NCBI RefSeq assembly: GCF_020687825.1
Contig: NZ_JAJEWP010000001.1
Location: forward strand, 850,335-914,334
Direction of reading: 5' to 3'
From: Fluctibacter halophilus
Lineage (GTDB): Bacteria; Pseudomonadota; Gammaproteobacteria; Enterobacterales; Alteromonadaceae
Length of the DNA stretch: 64,000 nucleotides
Part shown: piece after piece, positions 53,244 through 62,408 of the stretch
How the letters are laid out: every line of letters starts with the position of its first letter
Numbering within the stretch: the first letter of the stretch is position 1
Notes under the pieces: model-generated
Database searches by the model: none
What the model saw: only the letters and a program-made list of their open reading frames with translations
What the model was told of the DNA's origin: nothing
Made by a program: the position numbers and the translations under genes

Positions 53244-56200
53244 ATGGACATCACTCGCACCGCCATCAAAAACGCCACCGGGATCGGTATTGTCGTCGCC
53301 ATTATCGCCGTTCTGGGTTTATACAGCTTATTCAACCTGCCGGTTCAATTGTTCCCGGACATCGAACGACCCACCATTTCGGTGCAGACGTCCTGGCGTG
53401 CCGCGTCGCCTCAGGAAATAGAGTCGGAAATCCTTGAGCCTCAGGAAGAGGTGTTGCAGGGGCTGCCGGGCTTACAAAGCATGCGGGCCTTTGCCAATCA
53501 GGGTAACGCCTGGATCAATCTGGAATTCGGCTTAGAGACCGACATGCAAAAGACCCTGATCGAAGTGATCAGCCGCATGAACCGGATCCCACCCTTACCC
53601 CGTGATGCGCTGTCGCCCAACATTATGTTGGGGGGATGGGGCGGCGGCACACCGGCGCTGACCTATTTCTTTTTACAAAAACTGCCGGGCAATCCAAACC
53701 CAATCAACAGCTACGTCACCTATTTTGAAGATGCCGTTCGCCCTCAACTGGAGTCAATTCCCGGTGTGGCAAGGGTCAGAATGGAAAGTGGCGTGGGCGG
53801 CGCGGAAGAATTCCAAATTGTGTTCGACCCTTACCGCGCGGCAGAGCTGGGCGTTGATCTGACCAACATTACCCGTATGTTGGGTTCCGCCAACGATGTA
53901 TCCGGTGGCTTTGTCGAAGTGGGGCGGCGACGCTATACCATGCGTTTTGAAGGCAAATATGAGCCCCAGGAAATGGGCGAGATGATCCTCGAGTGGCGGG
54001 ATGGCAGCCCAGTTAAACTGTCTGACATCGCCGATATCCGCATTCAGCGTGCCGACGGTTCCAACTTCAGCGTGCAAAACGGAAACCCTGCCATTTCGAT
54101 TCGCATCGATCGGGAGAACAGCGCCAACGTGTTGTCTACCCTTGAAGCGGTGAAAGCCAAAGTAGAGGAGCTCAACCAATCGGTACTGGCGGATGAGCAA
54201 CTCACCATGGCGCAATCCTTTGACGCGTCGGTGTTTATTTATCGAGCCATCAACCTGGTGACCAGTAACCTGATGATTGGTGTGTTGCTGGCGGTGGGTA
54301 TCCTGTGGTGGTTTATGCGTCAGGCCCGGGCAACCTTGATTGTGGCGCTGGCGATTCCGATTTCTCTGCTGTCGACCTTCGTTGTGTTGCAAATTACCGG
54401 GCGCTCGCTGAACGTGATTTCACTGGCCGGTCTGGCATTCGCGGTGGGAATGGTGCTGGATGCCGCCATTGTGGTGCTGGAAAACATCGTTCGGCAACGT
54501 AAGCACACACCCGATAGTCATGAGGCCGCGCACATTGCCACCAAGCAGGTGTTTGGCGCCTTGATGGCATCCACTGCAACCACGGTGGCGATTTTTATTC
54601 CGGTCATGTTCCTCAACGATGTAGAAGGGCAGTTGTTTGCCGATCTGGCCCTGACCATCGCCATCGCCGTGAGCTTTTCATTTCTGGTTGCGGTCACGGT
54701 ATTGCCGGTGGTGGCCAGTCGCTGGTTGCAAAAAAGCTTGCCAGCGGATCGCCTCGAAGGGGTGTGGGAGCGTATTGCCTCGGGGGTGATGAAACTCAGT
54801 CAGACCACTCGTCGCCGCATTGCCATTATCGCACTGATGATGAGCATCCCTGTGGCGGCCAGTTATCTGCTCATGCCGAAACTGGATTACCTGCCGCCGG
54901 TGAAGCGGGATGCCATCGACGCGTTTTTCAATTTCCCGGCCGGTGCCAGTGAGCAGTTCATTGAACAGGAAGTTATGTCACTGGTGGTGGAGCGTCTTAA
55001 GCCGTATATGGCCGGTGAAAAAGAGCCGGCGTTGAAAAACTATTACATCATTACCTGGCCCAACGGCGGCACCATTGGTGTCCGCGCCAAAGATCAGGAA
55101 GATGTGCGTGCGTTGGAAACCCTGGTGCGGGATGAAATTCTCAAGGATCTGCCCGACACCCAGGCGTTTGCCATGCAAGGCAACCTGTTTGGCGGTTTCG
55201 GCAATGGCCGTTCGATCGACTTGCGCCTGCAAGCCACAGATCAGGAAGGCCTGACCGCAGCGGCCCAGCGAGGCCTTGATTTGCTGCGTGAAAACTTCCC
55301 CGGTGCCAACGTGCGTGCCAACCCCAACCTTGAACAAGCAGAGCCGGAATTGCAGTTCTACCCCAATGATGCCCGCATCATGGAAGTGGGTTATGACCGT
55401 GCCCGGGTCGCCAACCTGATCCGTGCCATGGGCGATGGCATGTATGTTGGTGAATATTTTGACGGCATCAAACGGATGAACATCATCTTCCGTACCCAGG
55501 ACTGGCAGGATCCGGAGCAACTGGCGGTCACCCCAATCCTGACCCCCAGCGGTGAAATGGTCCAACTGGGCGAGTTGGTGCGCGTCGAACGTGCGGTCGG
55601 CCCGAGCCAAATCCAGCGTGTTGATCGTCGCCGTACCCTGAGCCTGAACCTGAACCCACCGGAAGGAATGTCATTGGAAGAAGCGATGACCATCATCCGC
55701 GAAAAGGTTGAACCGGGTATTCAGGCCGTAATGCCACCGGACGGTGCCATCAATTATGGCGGCAGCGCAGATAGCCTGAACACCGCAATTGCCACCATGA
55801 GCCAGAACTTCCTGTTTGCCATGGGCTTGTTGCTGGTGCTCATGGCAGGGCTGTTCCGCTCGATCAAAGACAGCCTGCTGGTGATCCTGTCGATCCCACT
55901 GGCCACTGTCGGCGGTATCATTGCCATCCGCCTGCTGAACCTGGTGACGTTCCAGCCGATGGATCTGTTGACCATGATTGGTTTTATCATTTTGCTCGGT
56001 TTGGTGGTGAATAACGCGATTTTGCTGGTCCACCAGACCCGCCTGGGCGAAGGTGAAGGCCTGTCCCGTCGTGAAGCGGTCCACCAGGCGCTGCTACTGC
56101 GCCTGCGGCCCATTTTTATGAGCACCCTGACGTCCATCTTCGGCATGTTGCCACTGCTCCTGTTGCCGGGGGCTGGCAGTGTCATCTATCGCGGCCTGGC

Positions 56201-56375
56201 CGCGGTGATCGTTGGCGGTATGACCGTCAGTACCATTTTCACTCTGGTGTTGTTGCCTACCTTGTTACAAATCGAGGGGCTGGGGCTGCGCAAGACGCGC
56301 TCCGCCCGCGCAGGCAATGGTGTGCCTACCGAGTTGGCAACCCAGAAAATGCAGAAACTGCATGACAACGCATAA
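53244..56375 (+). CDS. RND-family efflux pump permease
   Basis: A 1043-residue inner-membrane proton antiporter with the RND repeat: helix 1 (GIGIVVAIIAVLGLYSLFNLPV), a large periplasmic loop, helices 2-7, a second loop and helices 8-12. Of the AcrB proton relay, the first aspartate is kept in GMVLDAAIVVLEN (Asp406), while the next residue is alanine and the relay lysine of helix 10 is asparagine (GLVVNNAILLV, about 923). This pattern occurs in other RND clades. The ATG at 53244 (GTG 53235 is an alternative) has no strong ribosome site. The adaptor gene follows; no outer-membrane channel gene is adjacent. Confidence 0.93.
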   Translation: MDITRTAIKNATGIGIVVAIIAVLGLYSLFNLPVQLFPDIERPTISVQTSWRAASPQEIESEILEPQEEVLQGLPGLQSMRAFANQGNAWINLEFGLETDMQKTLIEVISRMNRIPPLPRDALSPNIMLGGWGGGTPALTYFFLQKLPGNPNPINSYVTYFEDAVRPQLESIPGVARVRMESGVGGAEEFQIVFDPYRAAELGVDLTNITRMLGSANDVSGGFVEVGRRRYTMRFEGKYEPQEMGEMILEWRDGSPVKLSDIADIRIQRADGSNFSVQNGNPAISIRIDRENSANVLSTLEAVKAKVEELNQSVLADEQLTMAQSFDASVFIYRAINLVTSNLMIGVLLAVGILWWFMRQARATLIVALAIPISLLSTFVVLQITGRSLNVISLAGLAFAVGMVLDAAIVVLENIVRQRKHTPDSHEAAHIATKQVFGALMASTATTVAIFIPVMFLNDVEGQLFADLALTIAIAVSFSFLVAVTVLPVVASRWLQKSLPADRLEGVWERIASGVMKLSQTTRRRIAIIALMMSIPVAASYLLMPKLDYLPPVKRDAIDAFFNFPAGASEQFIEQEVMSLVVERLKPYMAGEKEPALKNYYIITWPNGGTIGVRAKDQEDVRALETLVRDEILKDLPDTQAFAMQGNLFGGFGNGRSIDLRLQATDQEGLTAAAQRGLDLLRENFPGANVRANPNLEQAEPELQFYPNDARIMEVGYDRARVANLIRAMGDGMYVGEYFDGIKRMNIIFRTQDWQDPEQLAVTPILTPSGEMVQLGELVRVERAVGPSQIQRVDRRRTLSLNLNPPEGMSLEEAMTIIREKVEPGIQAVMPPDGAINYGGSADSLNTAIATMSQNFLFAMGLLLVLMAGLFRSIKDSLLVILSIPLATVGGIIAIRLLNLVTFQPMDLLTMIGFIILLGLVVNNAILLVHQTRLGEGEGLSRREAVHQALLLRLRPIFMSTLTSIFGMLPLLLLPGAGSVIYRGLAAVIVGGMTVSTIFTLVLLPTLLQIEGLGLRKTRSARAGNGVPTELATQKMQKLHDNA

Positions 56376-56403
56376 CACATTGAACCATTAAGGATATTTG
56401 ATC

Positions 56404-57489
56404 ATGAAAGCGATGTTTAAGTCTCAAGCAACAGCGCTGGCCCTGGCAATCTCATTTAGCATGGGCGCGCTGGCGCAACAAGCGCCGCCAGAGCCTCCAC
56501 CGGCTCTCGTAGAAATTGACGATGTGCGCTCAGAAATGATCGCTGAACAAATCTGGGTTCCGGGTACGGTGGTCAGTCGTACCGATTCCGACATTGCCTC
56601 GGAAGTGGCCGGGCGGATCACCTGGATGGCGGACGTTGGCGAAGTGGTTCAGGCTGGTGATGTGATGGTGCGCCTGGACGACAAACGCCTGCAACTGACA
56701 CTGGGACAAAACGACGCCAATATCGCCAAGTGGCAATCCCGGGTCGATTTGCTGGAGCGCAAGCAGGGCCGTTTTACCACCATGGCGGCACAAAATGCCA
56801 CCTCCAAGGATCAATTGGATGAAATCACTTCAGAACTGGAAATTGCCCGCCAGGAGCTACAGCAGGCCCGTCTGGATCGTGAACTGACCGCCTATCACAT
56901 CGCCCAAAGCCAGGTGAAGGCGCCGTTTACGGCCATGGTTGTTGACCGTCTGCAAACGCCGGGTGAATACACCAGTATTGGCCAGAACCTGTTGCGCATT
57001 GTGGATACCACCAACATTGAGGCGAGTATCCGTGCACCGCTGTCAGCGATCCCGTTTATCAAAACTGATATGGAAGTGCTGGTTAAAAACAATCACCAGT
57101 CATTGACCGAAAAAGTGCGTGCCATTGTTCCGGTGGGTAACGCCCAATCGCGCATGATGGAAGTGCGGGTACAGTTACGTCCGGGGGATTTTGCGATCGG
57201 CAGTGCGGTGCGGGTAGCGCTGCCCCACAGTGACTTCCACCAGGGCACCACAGTCCCCCGTGATGCCCTAGTGCTGCGTAAGGCAGGGGCATTTATCTAC
57301 CAGGTAGATGATGACAATCTGGCCCAGCAGGTGGCCGTGCGTACCGGCATCGGGGTGGGTGAGCGCATCGAGGTGTTTGGTGAAGTGAACGATGCATCAC
57401 CTGTGATCATCCGTGGTGCGGAGCGCTTGCGTCCGGGGCAGAAAGTCCGCTACCTGGACGAAGGGGAACAAACCGCAGCGATCAATTAA
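56404..57489 (+). CDS. RND efflux periplasmic adaptor (membrane fusion protein)
   Basis: A 361-residue periplasmic adaptor for the pump just upstream. Residues 1-23 form a signal peptide (MKAMFKSQATALALAISFSM), without a lipobox cysteine. The lipoyl halves are in VAGRITWMADVGEVVQAGDVMVRLDD and SQVKAPFTAMVVDRLQTPGEY, separated by a short helical hairpin, and beta-barrel and membrane-proximal domains follow. The order pump then adaptor is the reverse of acrAB. AAGGA lies nine bases before the ATG. Its stop overlaps the end of the converging pfkA. Confidence 0.92.
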   Translation: MKAMFKSQATALALAISFSMGALAQQAPPEPPPALVEIDDVRSEMIAEQIWVPGTVVSRTDSDIASEVAGRITWMADVGEVVQAGDVMVRLDDKRLQLTLGQNDANIAKWQSRVDLLERKQGRFTTMAAQNATSKDQLDEITSELEIARQELQQARLDRELTAYHIAQSQVKAPFTAMVVDRLQTPGEYTSIGQNLLRIVDTTNIEASIRAPLSAIPFIKTDMEVLVKNNHQSLTEKVRAIVPVGNAQSRMMEVRVQLRPGDFAIGSAVRVALPHSDFHQGTTVPRDALVLRKAGAFIYQVDDDNLAQQVAVRTGIGVGERIEVFGEVNDASPVIIRGAERLRPGQKVRYLDEGEQTAAIN

Positions 57490-58484
57490 GGTCGCTGCAG
57501 CAGATCAAACAACGACTCCATGATGGTGATCAGGTAAGGGTCGAGGGCTTTTCGCTCGGCCCAGGTTTGTGCAAAGGGTACGGTGACCACCTGATGATGG
57601 TGTTCACCGACCATAATCCCAGTGGCGCCACTACGGGCAATTTCAACCGCGTGAGCACCCAGACGGGTAGCCAGTAAACGGTCCTGAGCCACCGGAGAAC
57701 CGCCCCGCTGTACATGCCCGAGGATCACCGGGCGACATTCAATACCCGAGCGACTGTTGAGTTCCTCAGCCAGTCCGGTTACACCGCCTGGCCACAGGTT
57801 TTCCGTCACCACAATGATGTAGCTGGAGTCACCACGGCGGGCCTTTACGCCCTCGATATGGGCGAGAATATCAGTCACGGTGTTTTCACTGTCTTTGAAT
57901 AACTCGGGCAGCAACACCTGATCCGCGGCGGACGCTACTGCGGCATTCAGCCCGATAAAACCGGCATGACGTCCCATCACTTCGACCAGAAAAATGCGTT
58001 CGAAAGCATCGGCGGTATCGCGGACTTTATCGATGGAGTCCATCGCCGTTTCAATGGCCGTGTAGTAGCCGATGGTGGCATCCGTGCCGGCGATGTCATT
58101 ATCGATGGTACCGGGCAGGCCGATGATTTGTCCGTCCCAGTAATTCGACAAGTGCTGGGCGCCGCGAAATGAACCATCTCCGCCGATAACCAGTAATGCT
58201 TCTATACCCAATGCGTTGAGGTTTTTTGCGGCGGTTTGTGCGCCTTCCTCGGTTTTAAATTCGTGGCAGCGGGCGCTACGCAGGATGGTGCCGCCCCGTT
58301 GAATGATGTTAAGTACATCTTTGGCCCGCAGGCGTCGGTATTCCTGTCCGATGAGTCCGTGGTAACCGTGTTGATAGCCGTACACTTCAATATTGTAGTG
58401 AAGTGCTGTCAGTACCACTGCCCGAATGCAGGCATTCATGCCGGGGGCGTCTCCCCCTGAGGTCAGCAAAGCAATTTTTCGCAT
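57486..58484 (-). CDS. pfkA: ATP-dependent 6-phosphofructokinase
   Basis: Phosphorylates fructose 6-phosphate at C1. The 332-residue enzyme has ALLTSGGDAPGMNACIRAVV at the N-terminus, VIGGDGSFRGA with the glycine that marks ATP use rather than pyrophosphate, PGTIDNDIAGTDATIGY with the catalytic aspartate, and VEVMGRHAGFIGL. With it the cell has both Embden-Meyerhof and Entner-Doudoroff routes, as many Alteromonadales do not depend on one alone. It lies outside the HexR cluster; I saw no HexR-like site within its upstream gap. It converges with the adaptor gene. Confidence 0.95.
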   Translation of the reverse strand: MRKIALLTSGGDAPGMNACIRAVVLTALHYNIEVYGYQHGYHGLIGQEYRRLRAKDVLNIIQRGGTILRSARCHEFKTEEGAQTAAKNLNALGIEALLVIGGDGSFRGAQHLSNYWDGQIIGLPGTIDNDIAGTDATIGYYTAIETAMDSIDKVRDTADAFERIFLVEVMGRHAGFIGLNAAVASAADQVLLPELFKDSENTVTDILAHIEGVKARRGDSSYIIVVTENLWPGGVTGLAEELNSRSGIECRPVILGHVQRGGSPVAQDRLLATRLGAHAVEIARSGATGIMVGEHHHQVVTVPFAQTWAERKALDPYLITIMESLFDLLQRP

Positions 58485-58654
58485 GGTATGTCATCCCGTT
58501 AAACCAGATTCAGAGTAACAGGCCAGGGTGATAAAACACAATCAGCGACAACGGTTTTTGGCGCGTAAAAATGAGTGTAAGAAATCGTGTCGTTGGATTG
58601 TCAATGGGGTGGTAGCAGGGCAAAGTATACCCATACAGGAGAACGGAAAATTCC

Positions 58655-59503
58655 ATGAAACAGATGCTTCGCACAGCGGTATTGCTGGTACCCCTGGTAC
58701 TGGCCGGGTGTTCATCCACCTTTGCTTACAACAACCTTGACTGGTTGTTGTACTGGTATCTGGATGACTATGTCGATTTACAGCGTGATCAGAAGCAGGT
58801 GTTCGACCAGCAACTCGACACCTGGTTACAGTGGCACCGCGCAGAGGAGTTGGGGGCTTATCGCAACCATTTGAATGATTTACGCGAGGACCTGTCACAG
58901 CCCCACATCAGTGCCGAGACACTGTTGGCGCACATGAACCGGGGACGTGGCCATTGGGAGCGATTTAGGGACCGTATTGTGCCTGGACTGGCCGAGTTTT
59001 CCCCCCGTCTGAGTGATGAACAGGTCAATCAGCTGTTTGACGAGCTGGAAGAGCAGAACCGCAAAAACGAACAGGAGCGCTACGAGGGCACTGAACAGGA
59101 GCGTCAAGCTCAGCGTGTTGAGGACTTGCAGGATCAGGTCAAAGGTTACATCGGCCGTTTGACCGATAGCCAAAAAGTCCTTATCGCCGAACATGCGCCG
59201 TTGTTTGAAAGCAGCTTTGACGGGTGGATACAGTACCGGCGTCAAATCCAGGCCAAAGCGCGGGCGTTGTTCGATGCACGTCACGACAACCCGGCGTTTG
59301 TGGCTGAGCTCAAAGCATTGATGTTGGATCCGGACCAGGAAAAATCAGACGAGTATGTGGCGATCAGTAACCGTAACCGTGCCCGTTTTGCACAACTGGC
59401 CAGCCAGTTGCACGACACGTTAACGGACAAACAGCGTAAACGGTTATTGGGTGAAATCGACGACCTGATTGATGATCTGACCACGTTGATTGAGGACGAC
59501 TAG
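58655..59503 (+). CDS. DUF6279-like lipoprotein
   Basis: A 282-residue lipoprotein: MKQMLRTAVLLVPLVLAGCSS ends in a lipobox with Cys at 19. The mature part starts FAYNNLDWLLYWYLDDYVDL, typical of a family of helical lipoproteins (DUF6279), and is rich in Gln, Glu and Arg with heptad-like stretches (ELEEQNRKNEQERYEG, QERQAQRVEDLQDQ). The residue after the lipid cysteine is serine, which suggests outer-membrane sorting. Role unknown. It converges with the oxygenase gene six bases away. Confidence 0.87.
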   Translation: MKQMLRTAVLLVPLVLAGCSSTFAYNNLDWLLYWYLDDYVDLQRDQKQVFDQQLDTWLQWHRAEELGAYRNHLNDLREDLSQPHISAETLLAHMNRGRGHWERFRDRIVPGLAEFSPRLSDEQVNQLFDELEEQNRKNEQERYEGTEQERQAQRVEDLQDQVKGYIGRLTDSQKVLIAEHAPLFESSFDGWIQYRRQIQAKARALFDARHDNPAFVAELKALMLDPDQEKSDEYVAISNRNRARFAQLASQLHDTLTDKQRKRLLGEIDDLIDDLTTLIEDD

Positions 59504-59509
59504 CCGGTA

Positions 59510-60181
59510 TCAGCGGGGTGGGTCCAGGCGGCCACCGTGGGTGCCGTTGATCCGGAACCAGCCCGCGATAGACCAGCGGTCGCGGACGGCGGGCAGGACT
59601 TCATGGGGAAATTGCTCGCTCAGAAAAGCCACCAGGGTACCGAAGCCGGGCAAGACTTTTACACCCTGATGATCGTGCTCGTCCTGATACAACACCAGTT
59701 CGCCACCATCGTCGCTCAGCCATTCGGGATTGAGGTATACCACCAGGGATAAAACCCGGTTGCCTTGCCCCTGAAAGGCATCCATGTGGCGTTTATAGAA
59801 AGCACCCGGCTGATAGTGGGCGTAGTGACTTTCAAACGAATACAGGCCCATGAACAACTGCCGGTTAAGGTGCTGCTGTAGATCGGCGGTCCAGTTTAAC
59901 CACCGTTGGCCGGTAGGGGTATTGCCGTCAATCCAGCAAATCTCATCGCGACGCACAAACGGGTTGTGGCTGTGCTGTTGTTCACGACCGATACCGGCAA
60001 CGTGTAATTCACTGTCGTGCAGGCTTTGGGCCTGTTCAAACAAGTCGTTGGCCAAATCAACGGGCAGGGCAAAGGGTTGTACGCTGTAGCCTTTGTCAAC
60101 GATATCGTTGGCAATGGATTCGAACAATCCCACCGATTCATCGGCATGGGAAGTGAGTTGTGGTTGTTGCTGATCAAACAT
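59510..60181 (-). CDS. 2OG-Fe(II) oxygenase (prolyl 4-hydroxylase-like)
   Basis: A cytosolic dioxygenase of 223 residues. The iron and 2-oxoglutarate site is visible: HYQPGAFYKRHMDAF with the HxD pair, and FPHEVLPAVRDRWSIAGWFR with the distal histidine and the arginine that binds 2-oxoglutarate; DGGELVLY lies between them. Many close relatives are annotated as SM-20/PKHD-type; the substrate is not known. The frame also offers GTG starts at 60202 and 60190; I chose the ATG at 60181. A small lipoprotein gene lies upstream in the same direction. Confidence 0.87.
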   Translation of the reverse strand: MFDQQQPQLTSHADESVGLFESIANDIVDKGYSVQPFALPVDLANDLFEQAQSLHDSELHVAGIGREQQHSHNPFVRRDEICWIDGNTPTGQRWLNWTADLQQHLNRQLFMGLYSFESHYAHYQPGAFYKRHMDAFQGQGNRVLSLVVYLNPEWLSDDGGELVLYQDEHDHQGVKVLPGFGTLVAFLSEQFPHEVLPAVRDRWSIAGWFRINGTHGGRLDPPR

Positions 60182-60259
60182 GAAAGCGACACGGTGAATC
60201 ACGGTGACGCTTTTTATGCTGAAAATGCGAGTTTGGCAAGCAGATTTTGCCGCTATTGG

Positions 60260-60583
60260 CTAATTTTTATCCTTTTCTTTGACCGCACCGATAGGCTTCT
60301 GATCACCTTTGCAGATGGTGTCATAGTCATCGCGATAATAACGCAGGTTAGTACAGGCCTCCTCATAACGCTTCTGTGCGGTCAGTGCTTGTTGCGGATA
60401 GCCCTTTTTATTCATGATCTTACGCAGATCTTCACACTCCTGGTGCTGCCGTTTAACTTCCAGAATCTCTTCACAAGGGCGTTCATAATTGGCGCAACCG
60501 GACAGAACCAGGGCAACGGTGGCAAGGGCTGAATACGCCAGGGTGGTAACAGGGCGTGAGAATGCTTTGAAGGCTGAGTGCAT
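60260..60583 (-). CDS. Small lipoprotein of unknown function
   Basis: A 107-residue protein with a signal peptide and lipobox (VALVLSGCANYERP, Cys at about 30). The mature part is charged and has five further cysteines (PCEEILE, HQECEDL, EEACTNL, TICKGD among them), enough for disulfides in the periplasm. The end is lysine-rich (AVKEKDKN). I do not recognise the family. GAGA lies eight bases before the ATG. The 183 bases to its right, up to the next terminator, show nothing I can name. Confidence 0.7.
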   Translation of the reverse strand: MHSAFKAFSRPVTTLAYSALATVALVLSGCANYERPCEEILEVKRQHQECEDLRKIMNKKGYPQQALTAQKRYEEACTNLRYYRDDYDTICKGDQKPIGAVKEKDKN

Positions 60584-60766
60584 GATGTTTTCTCGTTGTG
60601 TACTACACCCTAAACCCTAGCCCAGCGCTGATACGAAGGCCAGAAAAAAGTAAAAAACTTACCGAAAAAGAGACGGTTGCGTGACTTTCGTCGTTGATTG
60701 GCGACAGGTTTGCTGGTTGTTTTGCTGCTGACGCTGCAAATTGTCGGGGGTTGTGCCCTGAATACC

Positions 60767-60790
60767 AAAAGGCCTGCTGGTCAGCAGGCC
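60767..60790 (-). terminator. Terminator of the second PEP-CTERM gene
   Basis: Minus strand GGCCTGCTG-AC-CAGCAGGCC followed by TTTT, about 50 bases after the stop. Confidence 0.82.
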
Positions 60791-60841
60791 TTTATCGAAA
60801 CGGTGTTGTGCCGGGTCGCGGCAATATCCATTCTACGTACT

Positions 60842-61405
60842 TTATTGACGTCGTTTGAAGCGGCCCAGTGCGAGTAACGCAAGGCTGAACAGTCCCAGCA
60901 TCGCAGGTTCAGGCACCGAAGTGCGCTGGTAGGCCTGGAAAATGATGTTGTCGTTGTCACCGAAACCCAGGTCTCGCGAGCCTTCAAAGAAATAACCTAA
61001 ATCCACATAGTTGCCGGCACCCAGAAAGGTTGCGGAGCCTGAAATCACTTCACCGGCATAGTTACCGGGCATATAAACCCAGGTGGCGTTGCCTGACGTG
61101 CCGAAAGAGTCGCCAGCCAGGATGCCGCCGGACAGGTTGGTACCACCACTGAACCAGTTGTGGGTGCTGCCGGTCCAGATCAGGTCAACGTTGCCACCTA
61201 AAGCATGCATGCCGTTGCCGTTTTGCAGGATCACGGTGTTGGAATCAAAGTTGTTGGTTCGGGTCCAGTTATCGATAAAACCGTCCCATCGGATCACCAG
61301 GTCACCACCGCTGTTTTCCCAGGTCACAATAATGTTTGCATTTGCGCTGAAGGTGGTTAAACAACATATCGTTGCGATAACCCCAAAAACTTTTTTCATC
61401 AACAT
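60842..61405 (-). CDS. PEP-CTERM sorting domain protein
   Basis: A 187-residue secreted protein. A signal peptide covers about residues 1-24 (KVFGVIATICCLTTFSANA), and the C-terminus is VPEPAMLGL, a hydrophobic helix (FSLALLALG) and RFKRRQ, the PEP-CTERM signal. The middle is rich in Gly, Asn and Trp (VTWENSGGDLVIRWDGFIDNW) and looks like a secreted beta domain of unknown function. The ATG at 61405 has AAGGTG six bases upstream. A sigma-54-like element stands upstream. It shares only the sorting signal with the protein at 13097. Confidence 0.9.
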   Translation of the reverse strand: MLMKKVFGVIATICCLTTFSANANIIVTWENSGGDLVIRWDGFIDNWTRTNNFDSNTVILQNGNGMHALGGNVDLIWTGSTHNWFSGGTNLSGGILAGDSFGTSGNATWVYMPGNYAGEVISGSATFLGAGNYVDLGYFFEGSRDLGFGDNDNIIFQAYQRTSVPEPAMLGLFSLALLALGRFKRRQ

Positions 61406-61449
61406 CGTATTCACCTTAATCTGCTCCGCAATGCTGCGTAACAGGCAAA

Positions 61450-61466
61450 ATGCAGGATTTATGCCT
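61450..61466 (-). promoter_or_regulatory. Sigma-54-like -24/-12 element upstream of the second PEP-CTERM gene
   Basis: Minus strand AGGCATAAATCCTGCAT has GGCAT and TGCA with GG and GC 12 bases apart (10 of 12 informative bases of the sigma-54 consensus). It ends about 45 bases before the start codon. Confidence 0.5.
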
Positions 61467-61530
61467 TAAAACGTAAGCGTTTACATTTCAGTGACATACG
61501 AGCATTGCCTGGTAGAGGAACGTGTGAATT

Positions 61531-61554
61531 GTAAAAAATGCCGACATTTTTTAC
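61531..61554. repeat. Perfect 10-base inverted repeat
   Basis: Arms GTAAAAAATG and CATTTTTTAC around CCGA. It stands about 65 bases upstream of the sigma-54-like element, a position where an enhancer-binding activator could act, but it may equally be an unrelated hairpin. Confidence 0.55.
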
Positions 61555-61969
61555 TGGATCTTTAACAGTTTAGCGAAATAAAATTACCGATAATGGGCCG
61601 GTGTTTTATTCATTACAGCTAAAAACCAGCGTTAATATGGTGGTGGGGGCTAAGGTTTTTTCGGCAATAGGCATCGGGATGCCGATTCTTAGAAGCTGCA
61701 TTTGAGCGCGAAAAGCGAATTGCGGACGTTGATTCGTTCAACGCTGGCAGACCGCCTTTTAAACAAAGAGCAGACATTCAATCACGCCGTTTTAGACGGC
61801 GCTGAAATTCTCCTTACTTTCCACAAAGTCTCAATCACAACGCGAGAGTAGAAATGCATGCTAACCCATTGCTAATATTGGGCTAATTAATGGAAAGCTG
61901 TGGACTTCCCAGTGGCTCTGAGACGGGAATACCGCGAAATTGCGTTAGTGCACTGTTAGGAATTAAGGA
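61555..61969. other. 415-base stretch without a recognisable gene
   Basis: No convincing coding frame. It contains a small hairpin (GGCATCGGGATGCC near 61669) and, at its end, two GTTAG boxes (61944 and 61955) of the kind found at cassette junctions; the second supplies AGGA for the next gene. Base composition shifts toward A+T from here on. Confidence 0.5.
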
Positions 61970-62320
61970 ATGAACGGACTTTTGGATAAACATTCATACG
62001 TCAAACTAATTGAATTCACTATTGAGAATCGAAATTTCACCAAAGTTCAAGCATGTGAAGTTTCTGGAATGTCACAGAGTGATTTCGACTTCATCACACA
62101 TGAACTCTTTGTATTAAGTGCAGCTCAAAATGAATATGTACATCCAAATCAAAATTACGAATGGAAACTAAGTCCACAAGCATATTTTAATTATCTTCAG
62201 TTTTGTGAATATCAGCATGCTATACAAACATCCAACAGGGCCCATTGGACATCAATTGCCGCAATAGTAATATCAGGCGCGTTGGCGTTGGGCTCTATCG
62301 TTGTTAGCATTTATGGCTAA
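61970..62320 (+). CDS. Unknown protein with a C-terminal membrane helix
   Basis: A 116-residue protein I do not recognise. The N-terminal 60 residues could form a small winged-helix-like fold (VKLIEFTIENRNFTKVQ, SQSDFDFITHELFVL), and residues 94-113 are one hydrophobic helix (SIAAIVISGALALGSIVVSI). The codons are clearly richer in A and T than in the genes to the left, a sign of recent transfer. AGGA eight bases before the ATG belongs to a GTTAGGA box. The stop codon lies inside the attC-like site that follows. Confidence 0.68.
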   Translation: MNGLLDKHSYVKLIEFTIENRNFTKVQACEVSGMSQSDFDFITHELFVLSAAQNEYVHPNQNYEWKLSPQAYFNYLQFCEYQHAIQTSNRAHWTSIAAIVISGALALGSIVVSIYG

Positions 62321-62382
62321 CAAGTAAAACATCTGCAAACCACTCGCTTCGCATGCGTTTTCCGCTGTTCAAAGCGTTAGGT
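62315..62382 (+). other. attC-like recombination site (putative)
   Basis: 68 bases bounded by GGCTAAC and GTTAGGT; the latter fits the integron R' box GTTRRRY. CTAAC/GTTAG pair at the ends, AACA/TGTT and AAAC/GTTT further in, with unpaired bases between, as in attC hairpins. The upstream stop codon sits in the left box. No integrase gene is in the window. Confidence 0.45.
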
Positions 62383-62408
62383 TACTCAGAAAATAGGCGA
62401 GGAAAGAT

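Noticed and set aside
53754..54392. Open frame of 212 codons antisense to the RND pump
   Set aside because: The His/Gln-rich content is typical of the reverse complement of membrane-protein codons; it has no ribosome site.
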